Assembly (NCBI GenBank): GCA_965228545.1
Contig: OZ245822.1
Coordinates: 3,224,001-3,288,000, forward strand
DNA from: HXMU1420-13 sp965228545
GTDB taxonomy: Bacteria > Bacteroidota > Rhodothermia > Balneolales > Balneolaceae
Direction of reading: 5' to 3'
Length of the DNA: 64,000 nucleotides
Below are positions 27,545 through 35,214 of this stretch, piece after piece. Position 1 is the first letter of the stretch. Every line of letters begins with the position of its first letter. The notes below the pieces were generated by a model, which saw only the letters and a list, made by a program, of their open reading frames with translations, made no database searches and had not been told where the DNA came from. Position numbers and translations under genes: made by a program.

Positions 27545-28069
27545 CTAGCTATCTGCTTGCTCCTTAAGATACAGGTTGTAGGCTTCTTCAATTTTTCGGT
27601 AGTGGCGCTCAACATACCTTCCGGTTTTATCTTCCTTCAAAACTTGTTTAAGCTCCTCTGGAGTGGTGACTCAATCTTTTGTTTTTTCATTATCAATCCA
27701 GTGAAAAAACTCCCGGCAGTACATACGATCCGCATTTTCTATGACTCATCCCATAAAAGTCCCTTTTTTTCTCATTATATAGATTGCTTTTCTGATTTCA
27801 CGAGGGGTGGAGGAGCCAGGTTGAAGTCCGAAATCTAACGTTGGGTAGTTTCAAGGCGAAGTTCTTCCACGCAACACGGCCTCCATAATATTTGGGCAAC
27901 TTGTTGCCGGACGTTTTCAATCATTTCATTCTGCAATACGCCGAATCAGTATGATTGTAGTGTTAAATTTGCCCGCAGTTGCACGATGGCCGTGTTTCAT
28001 TCAATATGCTTTGATGTCTTTCTCTTTGTGTTCCTTAAAAAGATCTGCTTTTTTGTTAATCTTTTTCAT
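27545..28069 (-). CDS. 174-codon protein readable only with TGA as Trp (recoded)
   Basis: Starts at ATG 28067-28069 with a good Shine-Dalgarno (AAGGAG, 8 bases upstream) and ends at TAG 27545-27547. The frame contains six TGA codons (codons 23, 48, 51, 73, 108, 133), one TGG (HW before ID), and no internal TAA or TAG. Read with TGA as Trp it gives a 174-residue basic protein beginning MKKINKKADLFKEHKEKDI. A likely helix-turn-helix lies at about residues 21-52 (AYWMKHGHRATAGKFNTT), and the C-terminus is helical and charged. I do not recognise a family. It lies 135 bp downstream of the recoded primase and probably shares its transcript. Under the standard code it would be a string of fragments. 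Confidence 0.78.
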
Positions 28070-28118
28070 TAGTTATTCTCCTTTTAAATTAAAGGGGTGG
28101 GGGAAGCCCGATTTTCAT

Positions 28119-28145
28119 CACAAAACAATTGAATTTTGTTTTGTG
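28119..28145. repeat. 8-bp stem-loop between the two recoded genes
   Basis: CACAAAAC at 28119-28126 pairs with GTTTTGTG at 28138-28145 across an A+T-rich loop. It lies in the 135-bp gap between the TAA of the recoded primase and the start of the 174-codon gene. It may be an RNA processing or regulatory structure; without a T-run it is a poor terminator. Confidence 0.45.
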
Positions 28146-28204
28146 AAGAATTTCAACTCTTTTGAAGCGATTTTGCCTCTCCTCCACCCCGGTTGTAGTT
28201 TGTA

Positions 28205-30241
28205 TTAACCAAACAAAGGTTTATCCTGTGTGTCTGGTGGGTATGAAAGCTTACGTTCTACTTTATAGCGGTACATTCCTTTGAGCAATCTCCTTGGAAA
28301 TCCATGTTTTACTAGGAGTTTGCCTAAATACGCAGCGTTTGTTCCTTTTTGAACCCAATTTCGATCACGCATATCTTGCAATAGTTCAGAACTAGTCATT
28401 TCTTGCGTGCTTGCTCCACCCCGGTGCCCAGGCGTATAATGAAGTAAAAGCATTTCCTCCACCCCGCTTATATGAGCGTACCTGATATTATGGGCATTAA
28501 TTCGTTGAATTTCTTCCCCCTCGAACCAGTACTGAAAACCAGAACGATAGAGTCCATACACCTGTGCCCAAAATAGTGTTCAGTCGATAGGAGTTTTGTA
28601 ATCAATTTCGGTTACTGTATGAATGAGCATTCTTCGGCTTCCACTCACGTCAGAAATGAGCTGTTCCATGTTTGTGGAGCTTGCAAAACTAGCCCTTCGA
28701 ACCATGGTTTGAGCAAACCGGCCATACGGTCTGCGCACCTTAATGCTTTGTAGGGTAATAAGTTCTTTTAACTCCGCTTCTTTTGTCCTATTAATTCCGT
28801 CTAATTCATTAATGATTATTAGAATATTCTCTGCTAAGTTAATGATAGAATCCTTGTCTAACGGGTTCACCACCGTTGACACCACATACTCCGAAAGAGG
28901 CTGAAGTAGGTTGTATAGGAACGTACTCTTACCAATGCCCTGACCGCCGACCAACACTAGCATCGTTTGGTTTACCACCTTAGGGTTAACTGCTCCCGCT
29001 ACCAGGCCAACCATTCATTTCATAAATGTGAAGCGGAAATAATCCGGATCATCGGAAGTTACTGTAGCTATAAGCTTATCAATTTCCGAAGTGCCGTCCT
29101 CCTTTGGAAGACTTTCAAAAAAGTGTACAAAGGGATCAAAGGAAGGGCAAAAGTCAGAAGTTATCAAACTGTGTAAGGCTCCCTCTCCCAGTGTGCCTCT
29201 TTGGTTTCGAAGGTGGCGTAGAATAGTAGCAAAGCCCCGATCATCGAGTAGCTGCCAGTCAGGGACTCCACGTTTGCGCCATTCCACCATTCCTCGCACT
29301 TCATTGTAGCGAAATCCATAATGAAACTGCAGAAACCCTTCCGTTTCTCCTTTATGTCGTACAAACCTGGTAAGTAAGACTTTTTCAATCGTCATTTGTC
29401 CATAGGTTGCTCCATCATGTCGATGCCCAGTATCCCATTTTTTTCGGAATAACTTAGAAGCGCGAATGATGCGATCTATAGCAGCCTCATCAAATCCCAC
29501 AACATTAGCCACTAAAGTAGTCAACCGTAAATCGGCCTTAGACTGATCTCCACCATATCGGCCAAGATCTCCATAAAGGAACAATGCCCGGAATTCAGCG
29601 CCATGTTTTTCATCGCCTTCTAAACGTTCAATATTTCGTTCGTCTTTTTTTGTAAGAGTGGAGGTAGTGGCACTGCAGCCTTGAGCAGTCTTGCTACCTG
29701 AATGGCCCAACATAGGAAGTATGGTTAACCACTTATCATTTTCAAATTTACGAAGTGGGGTAGGTGTTTCACTCCAAATCTCTCCTGTGATGGTTACGTA
29801 CCGGCTATGTTCATAAATTTCGACCCCTTTTGTTCCTTTCATACTGAAACGATTACTCATGCCTAGAGGCATTTGCCCCTTGATCATAATACGGATTCCT
29901 TGGCCGCTGGGTGAAATTTCTGTATAGGAATCAAACGTTTTTATGAGTTGCTGGGTGGCATCTGAGATGTGGCCATCTTGAATGCATCCATCAATGTCAA
30001 TAGCTACAAAAGGATCAGCATTGGTAAGTACAAACCCAACTCCGCTAAAGAACGAAGGTTGTTGGTTGTAGGCCTCGATTACATTGGTAAATGTAGTTCA
30101 GGTCGCTGGATTGGTTACACTTGCATATGATCTGTTTGTCTGACGGGGCACTTTTGTTGCTTTGCCGTCTCTTTGTTCCAGTGTTCAGTTCACCCACTGG
30201 TCGGTGTTCGTTAGTTCATTAGGAATATGGTTATCTATCAT
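28205..30241 (-). CDS. Primase-polymerase / VirE-like ATPase with four in-frame TGA codons (TGA=Trp)
   Basis: One frame runs from ATG 30239-30241 to TAA 28205-28207: 678 codons, four TGA (codons 19, 48, 409, 554), nine TGG, no TAA or TAG. Residues ~1-150 resemble NrS-1-type phage primase-polymerases: QWVN-W-TLE, KVPRQT, PAT-W-TTF, FVAIDIDGC, DSYTEISPSGQG, and IEIYEHSRYVTITG-like. Residues ~250-330 match the helical domain (SKLFRKKWD, YGQMTIEKVL). Residues ~405-560 are a VirE-type P-loop ATPase: K-W-MVGLVAG, Walker A GGQGIGKST (432-440), Walker B ending in Glu479, then ASSTN and SGSRRM. The TGA positions 19, 48 and 409 fall where this family normally has Trp. Read with the standard code the gene would be four pieces. 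Role: replication initiation of the element. Confidence 0.88.
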
Positions 30242-30307
30242 CTTCTCTTAACCTCTATATTTTGATTTTATTTTTTGGACGTGTACATGTATTACATCCC
30301 TTTATTA

Positions 30308-30336
30308 ATTCTATTCATTGTTAGAGGATTTGTCAA
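30308..30336 (-). promoter_or_regulatory. Sigma70-type promoter for the recoded genes
   Basis: On the minus strand TTGACA (30336-30331) is followed after exactly 17 bases by TAGAAT (30313-30308). This fits the classical -35/-10 consensus at 11 of 12 positions. The primase ATG lies 67 bases beyond the -10 box, after AGAGG and AGAGAAG purine stretches that can serve as ribosome site. It separates this transcript from the upstream replication genes, which end at a terminator (30504-30531). Confidence 0.65.
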
Positions 30337-30339
30337 ATT

Positions 30340-30438
30340 CTAGGTGGAAAAACACTTAGAAATGGAAAGTTATGCGTGGAGTTTTAAGAGAAAGTGAGTC
30401 ATTGAGCATGTTTGAGCGATGCTAGGTGGGAAAAAAAC
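30340..30438. promoter_or_regulatory. Direct repeat pair next to the recoded-gene promoter (possible operators)
   Basis: CTAGGTGGAAAAAC occurs at 30340-30353, and CTAGGTGG with a longer A-run and final C at 30422-30438, same orientation, 82 bp apart. The first copy touches the upstream side of the -35 box. This layout suggests a regulator that binds both sites. The rest of the 30242-30554 gap holds no gene that I can see in any frame. Confidence 0.5.
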
Positions 30439-30503
30439 TTTCGAACTCCTAAAACCAGAGCTTGGGTTTTCGAAGACACGTTGCGGAATTATTCAAGAAA
30501 AAA

Positions 30504-30531
30504 GCTCTAACCCCAAGGTCGGAGTTAGAGC
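30504..30531 (-). terminator. Intrinsic terminator after the replication gene
   Basis: GCTCTAAC/GTTAGAGC stem with an internal CC/GG pair, followed on the minus strand by six T. It lies 23 bp after the TAA of the leftward ATPase gene and insulates it from the recoded unit. Confidence 0.85.
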
Positions 30532-30554
30532 CGTTAGAAAGTTAGAAGCGGCGT

Positions 30555-32801
30555 TTACGCCACTTCTGCTACAGGTTCCGGTCGAAACCATTCTATAAAC
30601 ATCTTTCCATTGAGAGTTAGATTCAACGGAAAACCGATGCAGCTTTGGTTACCCACTCCCGGAATGTGCAGGTTTTCGCGAGTCATCCGATCGCTCAGGC
30701 CTTTCAACCAGTCGAGCATATCATTACGTTTACCCTCAAAGTGCTTGAGTAGTCCCGTTTCAGTCCACATGGTGTTGGATATAAAGCACGTTTCATCTTT
30801 GATCCTATGTATCACTGAATCGGGATTCTGCCCCCATTCACGCAAGACATTACTTAAAATCTTGATACGTTGGAGCTCTTCCTGTTTTTCAGGAAAGAAC
30901 AACCCCTCCAAGGCTACAAACAACTCCTTTTCAATAGAGTTATCATCTGGTTGAATATTCAGATCTAGCAGCTGAGCCAGAACCACTAATGGAAGAGCTA
31001 ACTCGCGTTGGCGTCCTTCGATGGTCAATCCACTTGGCAGGTCAATCTGGCTTCGTATGCGGGCTTTGAGGTATTCCATGGTATCATGATGATACAGCCC
31101 AAGGGCATACCCTCCATTCACAATCCCGTCGATACGCCGCTGGAGCAACGCATCTGAGTCTTCCCAAGAAGATAGTTTGTGAAATTTGGGCTTGCGAGAT
31201 AGCCATACTTTGAGCGTACGTGAATCCAGAGAGGCCGATTTAATCCCGTCTATCCCTGTCAGAACTTTCGGAGAGTATAGGTTCATCTCATCGGTGTTAT
31301 TGCCTCGGAGACGGCGATAATTTCCCCCCTTCTTATATCCCATGTTTAGGATGTGGGTAAAGGAGTCGCTTTGCCCCGCCGATTTCTTTTCGAACTCATC
31401 AAAGCACAAAGTCCCCATAGTATCGCTTACTGTTTGCATTAGGTTTGCCGGGGTTATCCTGCCACTCATGATACCATTGAATGAGGTTTGTTCGATAAGT
31501 TTGGTAAGCGTGGATTTACCGCGTCCGAATTCCGCAGTTACGTGCAGATAGGGGTAGGCGTGGAATAGGGAGTACACATAGGTTCCCATGATCCACAAAC
31601 TCACAAGCACCTCTATCTCAGGATTTTCCATGTAGATGTAGTCCTTGACCAAAGCCCGGATTTCTTCAAAGGTGCGTCGGGGTGTCAGCTGTCCCACGGA
31701 TTGTCCGATGGCTAATACCCGATCAGGGGTTAATTTGATACTGCTATGGAATCGAGTAGGTTGTATAAAGCGTAACCGGTAGTTAAGTTCCGTCATTTCC
31801 AAGGTATCAATGGATAGCGGCCAAGACTGTACCACTCGTCCATCCTGCATCCCGTAGAAAAAATAGCCTCGACCAGCGGTTTGAGCAAACTGCGTATCCA
31901 GGGTATCATCCTTGCGAATGTAGCGGGTATAGTGAGCCCGTGTGATAGGCTGTAAGTGCTGGCTCGTTTTCGCTTCTTCCTTTAATCGGTCCATACTTCC
32001 TTTCTCATGTAGCCACTGAAGTAAATGCTTGCCTCCGCATAGCATTTCGTAATTCAGATCAGAAAAGGAAGCCACTACACTGCGAACAGTTTCAAAGAAT
32101 GGGTAGAAGCTTTGATCATAGGTGTAGTTCAGCCCTCCGTGCAGTGCCACCACCTGTTTGCCATCGAAGAGGCGTTTTAGATGCATAATCTCCAGCTCCC
32201 GGTGCATTGGCCAGCACATTGCCGTTTCCCCCATTAGCTTATGCACAAAATGTGCAATCAGCGGGTTTTCAGTCACCCATACCCGCTCTGTTAGGGTAGA
32301 TGGGGGGCGCAGCACCCCAAGGGTACTGCGTACCGGATCGCCAGCGCTGAAGCTCGACATGGCAAGCGGCGTACCATTAGGAGAGACCTCCTCGACCATA
32401 TGGTAGCGGAAGCCTCTCTTGTCCATGTATACAGGGACAGCCTGTAGCTGACTTGATCGAAGTCCTAGTTTCTCTGCTCCAATCTCATACAGATCCTTGT
32501 CCTGACGAAATGAATCTATATAGTCATTGGCATAACAAAGGTTTTGGTATCGGAGCTGTCTATCTTCGCTTACGATAAGCCGGGCTCCTAGTTGAGTTAC
32601 CTCTGGATACAGGAGTTGTATGAATTCTTCCGGGGTGCCTTGTTTGCCCGTAGCAAAGCAGTGAAACCCACCATCTGCAAGGAGCTCTATGGCTCCCTCG
32701 CCGAATGGCGAGGGAATAAAATAGCTGGGTGCTTCTGCTAAGTCTAAGGCTGATTTGCCTATGTTTAAGTATTTCTCGTAAAAGGGAGTATTCTTAGTCA
32801 T
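30555..32801 (-). CDS. Mobile-element replication ATPase (primase-helicase-like)
   Basis: The ATG at 32801 is chosen because AAGGAG lies 7 bases upstream; it overlaps the previous gene's stop by 8 bp. 748 residues. An N-terminal domain of ~330 residues looks Toprim/primase-associated (LIVSEDRQLRYQNLCYANDY; VVALHGGLNYTYDQ). It is followed by a P-loop ATPase with Walker A-like EFGRGKST and Walker B TLCFDEFEKK, then an arginine-rich region (YRRLRGN) and a helical C-terminus. It likely loads or drives helicase activity in element replication. All Trp codons are TGG and the stop is TAA, in contrast to the next transcription unit. Confidence 0.65.
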   Translation of the reverse strand: MTKNTPFYEKYLNIGKSALDLAEAPSYFIPSPFGEGAIELLADGGFHCFATGKQGTPEEFIQLLYPEVTQLGARLIVSEDRQLRYQNLCYANDYIDSFRQDKDLYEIGAEKLGLRSSQLQAVPVYMDKRGFRYHMVEEVSPNGTPLAMSSFSAGDPVRSTLGVLRPPSTLTERVWVTENPLIAHFVHKLMGETAMCWPMHRELEIMHLKRLFDGKQVVALHGGLNYTYDQSFYPFFETVRSVVASFSDLNYEMLCGGKHLLQWLHEKGSMDRLKEEAKTSQHLQPITRAHYTRYIRKDDTLDTQFAQTAGRGYFFYGMQDGRVVQSWPLSIDTLEMTELNYRLRFIQPTRFHSSIKLTPDRVLAIGQSVGQLTPRRTFEEIRALVKDYIYMENPEIEVLVSLWIMGTYVYSLFHAYPYLHVTAEFGRGKSTLTKLIEQTSFNGIMSGRITPANLMQTVSDTMGTLCFDEFEKKSAGQSDSFTHILNMGYKKGGNYRRLRGNNTDEMNLYSPKVLTGIDGIKSASLDSRTLKVWLSRKPKFHKLSSWEDSDALLQRRIDGIVNGGYALGLYHHDTMEYLKARIRSQIDLPSGLTIEGRQRELALPLVVLAQLLDLNIQPDDNSIEKELFVALEGLFFPEKQEELQRIKILSNVLREWGQNPDSVIHRIKDETCFISNTMWTETGLLKHFEGKRNDMLDWLKGLSDRMTRENLHIPGVGNQSCIGFPLNLTLNGKMFIEWFRPEPVAEVA

Positions 32802-33423
32802 TATCATTCTCCTTGATGTTTGTTTGTTTTGTGTCTTCGTTGGGTACTAGTTCATAGTCAGCCAGTGGAGTTTGATCTTCTCCAAAACCGGTCTGTACGT
32901 CCATCGCCTCTTCTTCCAAGCTAAAGGACGGTTCGGTGGGATCCCCTTGGATCATATTGGAATTTGGTCCTATAAAGGAGCCTTCCGGTTCCCATTGTAC
33001 CAGTTCAATGCTCATACCATTGAATAGAAACCTGAACTCAGGTCCTAATGGGCGCCCCAGGTATAGGGTAGGTAAGGGATATTGCATCGCTTGCTCCTCT
33101 TGCTCACTGAGCTGGCGGTAATAAACCGTATGAGCTTCATTCAATTTGGAGGGGTGCAGAGTCACCCTATCGTTATTGTTCAGTCCTAATTTCATTGTTA
33201 GCCAAGGTGGCAGCAAGACGGAATAAGGAATCGGGTACTGCATCCCGATATTTTTCAGGTGGCCGTGCCACTCCCCGTTCTTGGTCTTCAGCTGGTAGAT
33301 TTGAAGAAAACCGTAATAGGGATCTCTGATTTCTCGCAAAGTATCCGGGGACACTGCAGGGCTGGTAACTTTTGGGCCGGTTACAGCGTTGAGCAATAGG
33401 CCTTTTTTGATGGTATCATTCAT
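32794..33423 (-). CDS. Hypothetical protein of the mobile element
   Basis: Start at ATG 33423, with GGAGGGTGG six bases upstream and coupled by ATGAATGA to the stop of the small DNA-binding gene. 209 residues. The middle is globular (YGFLQIYQLKTKNGEWHGH; LPTLYLGRPLGPEFRFLFN) and the C-terminal ~60 residues are acidic and probably disordered. No family recognised. It lies between the AlpA/MerR-like gene and the replication ATPase gene, which suggests a role in element replication. Confidence 0.65.
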   Translation of the reverse strand: MNDTIKKGLLLNAVTGPKVTSPAVSPDTLREIRDPYYGFLQIYQLKTKNGEWHGHLKNIGMQYPIPYSVLLPPWLTMKLGLNNNDRVTLHPSKLNEAHTVYYRQLSEQEEQAMQYPLPTLYLGRPLGPEFRFLFNGMSIELVQWEPEGSFIGPNSNMIQGDPTEPSFSLEEEAMDVQTGFGEDQTPLADYELVPNEDTKQTNIKENDND

Positions 33424-33652
33424 GGCCACCCTCCATATTATTAATTTGGGCAACTATGAAGAGTCGGTCGAGCAGTTTGCGCTCGAAATATTTACGTCTC
33501 CCACCTTTTAAATTTATGGAAGGGATGTATCGGGCATCTGAAGCAGGTAGTCCGCTTCGGTTTAACAGCGTTTTAGCGTTAATTCCGTATACTTTTTCAG
33601 CTAATTGGGCTGTAATGTACTTGGATATTGTATGAGGGGTTTTAGCTTTCAT
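33416..33652 (-). CDS. Small AlpA/excisionase-like DNA-binding protein
   Basis: 78 residues, RBS AGAGGT five bases before ATG. It has a MerR/excisionase-type winged helix: ITAQLAEKVYGINAKTLL, then RYIPSINLKGGRRKYFER. It ends in TGA within the ATGAATGA overlap with the next gene. Reading that TGA as Trp would give a long overlap with the next gene and no plausible domain, so TGA seems to be a real stop here. Such proteins direct excision or switch on element genes. Confidence 0.75.
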   Translation of the reverse strand: MKAKTPHTISKYITAQLAEKVYGINAKTLLNRSGLPASDARYIPSINLKGGRRKYFERKLLDRLFIVAQINNMEGGHE

Positions 33653-33904
33653 TGCTTACCTCTTTTCGTTTTTCGATTAACGAAAACCTCTTAGATATAG
33701 AATTATACTTCAGGAATGATCCATCGGTTGTATCCTATATGACCAAGAGGTGGTAAGCCTGTCGCTGGAAGGTACTTGGGGAAAGTGCGAAACTATGAAA
33801 GCGAACAGATAGCCTCCAACAAAGTCGGATGACGTCACTATCTATTTGATAGCTGAATTAAATATACGTTGAAAAGCTAAGAAATGCGAACTAGTTGACT
33901 GATG
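33653..33904. other. Structured non-coding region between integrase and excisionase-like gene
   Basis: No gene found in this 252-bp gap. It contains several complementary segments: CCAAG with CTTGG (around 33743-33778), GATAG with CTATC around the palindrome TGACGTCA (near 33830), and a purine-rich run. It may be an integrase/excisionase binding region, an origin, or a small RNA. It does not fold as a tRNA. Confidence 0.35.
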
Positions 33905-35047
33905 TTAAATCAAACCTAGTCTTTCAGCTTTTTCTCTTAGATCATTTGGAACCAAGTGAAGATAACGCTCCGTAACTGAAATCGAAGAATGTCCCATCAA
34001 TTTTTGAACTTCATAAAGGTTGTATCCTGCCTTCAAATAATTTGTTGCAGCTGTGTGTCTAAGGCTATGAAAATGGATACTGTTACCCAACCCCGCATTT
34101 ACAACAAATGTTTTGAAATTACTGGAAGGAGTGTCACTAGCCATTTGTTTAGACTCTTCCGTAGTTGATTCAGGTGATTCAAAAACAAATCGATCATCTA
34201 AGCCATTAACTGACTGTTTCCAAGTCTTCAATAAGGACTTGATCTCATTATCGAAGACAACGGTTCTGGATTTTCCACCTTTTCCCGCTACGACTGTAAT
34301 AAGGTTGTTATTTATGTCCAAATGCTTCCATTTGAGCTTCAGAATTTCGGTTTTCCTAAGGCCTGTTTTAAAAGCAAACCTAACTAACGGTTCAAACCAC
34401 AATTGCTTCCGGTTGTCTGAAAGAATAAACCCATCAGTAGTTTTTTTCGAGATGTGCTGCTGATGTTTCATAATAATGGTTTCAAGATCATCTGAGCCAA
34501 TGATTTGATCTTTCAAATTTTCCGGTACCGTTTTTTTTCTGATCCCTTTAGTCACATCCGTTCCATGACCATTTGATTCCACCCATTTAAAAAAAGTTTT
34601 AAGGTGGGTAAGGTAATTATTTTGTGTACTTACACTGATATCATCCCGAAAGCAATAATCCTGAACATCCTTTTTCTGAACTAATTCAGTAAGCATTGAA
34701 ATTCCGACATTATTATTGAAAGCGTTCAATAACTGCTTGTAGTTATTACGGCTCTTTTGACCCATATCTGTTCTATCGGCAATAAATCCTTCTATACTTT
34801 TAGAGAGCAAATGCTTTTGAGGCAGAGACTCTTCTTTAGGTGCTCCATCCCTCCAGGAAAGGAAATCGAAATTGTTGAAGACATCGACTGCACCTGATTC
34901 TTGATCGATTTCTAAACGACGTTGTAGCTTCTCTGCAATTTTCTTCCTATTAGTCCTTAAGGAGAATTGACAAGATTCTTTTTTTCCATCTTTTGTCTGA
35001 ATAAATCGAATCGAATAATTACCATTTCTTTCTCTTAATGTGGCCAT
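33905..35047 (-). CDS. Tyrosine-family site-specific integrase
   Basis: The start is taken at ATG 35047 (MATLRERNGNYSIRF), which has GGAGG in front; an upstream in-frame start at 35116 would run through a terminator. 380 residues. An N-terminal SAM-like core-binding domain is followed by the catalytic domain: Arg in KTGLRKTEIL, HFHSLRHTA (His-x-x-Arg), GHSSISVTERYLHL (His and the nucleophilic Tyr). It lies beside a truncated tRNA-Arg, the usual place of an integrase next to its attachment site. All Trp codons are TGG; stop is TAA. Confidence 0.9.
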   Translation of the reverse strand: MATLRERNGNYSIRFIQTKDGKKESCQFSLRTNRKKIAEKLQRRLEIDQESGAVDVFNNFDFLSWRDGAPKEESLPQKHLLSKSIEGFIADRTDMGQKSRNNYKQLLNAFNNNVGISMLTELVQKKDVQDYCFRDDISVSTQNNYLTHLKTFFKWVESNGHGTDVTKGIRKKTVPENLKDQIIGSDDLETIIMKHQQHISKKTTDGFILSDNRKQLWFEPLVRFAFKTGLRKTEILKLKWKHLDINNNLITVVAGKGGKSRTVVFDNEIKSLLKTWKQSVNGLDDRFVFESPESTTEESKQMASDTPSSNFKTFVVNAGLGNSIHFHSLRHTAATNYLKAGYNLYEVQKLMGHSSISVTERYLHLVPNDLREKAERLGLI

Positions 35048-35108
35048 TCTGCCTCCTATAATTTGTACCCTCAAATGTACCCACTTGCGGGAAGATAGGG
35101 AAATAAAA

Positions 35109-35143
35109 AAGCCCAAAAGCTCGTTTTTAGTGCTTATGGGCTT
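35109..35143 (-). terminator. Intrinsic terminator downstream of the truncated tRNA
   Basis: AAGCCCA/TGGGCTT stem with an inner AGC/GCT pair, followed on the minus strand by TTTTTTATTT. It follows the tRNA fragment in the same direction and may be the old tRNA terminator or an insulator before the integrase gene. Confidence 0.7.
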
Positions 35144-35171
35144 ATTTTAAAAAAGTGTTTTGGGAGAGTGG

Positions 35172-35214
35172 TACAAATTCGTAGTCAGGTACTCTATCCA
35201 GTTGAGCTACGGGT
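35172..35214 (-). other. Truncated tRNA-Arg(ACG), 5' half; presumed attachment-site end of the element
   Basis: Read on the minus strand this begins GCACCCGTAGCTCAAC and gives the acceptor 5' strand, the D-arm, the 5' strand of the anticodon stem (CCTGA) and the loop CTACGAA with anticodon ACG. The match stops just after the anticodon loop; the expected TCAGG and the whole T-arm are missing. A break at the anticodon loop next to an integrase is typical of tyrosine-recombinase integration. The other att copy was not found in the window. Confidence 0.7.

Noticed and set aside
27545..30241. Pseudogenes produced by decay or by C-to-T hypermutation
   Set aside because: All ten breaks are TGA, with no TAA, TAG or indel in about 850 codons. 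Eight lie in a context that a TC-specific deaminase acting on one strand would prefer, but such an enzyme would also deplete GA on the coding strand, and Glu/Asp codons are abundant. Conserved Trp positions fit decoding better.
27545..30241. Selenocysteine or pyrrolysine insertion
   Set aside because: Pyrrolysine uses TAG. Ten TGA codons in two replication-type genes, at Trp positions of the family and without SECIS-like hairpins after them, do not fit selenocysteine.
33416..33652. Reading the AlpA-like gene through its TGA
   Set aside because: The TGA is part of a normal ATGAATGA stop-start overlap with a good ribosome site for the next gene. The extension overlaps that gene and has no recognisable domain.
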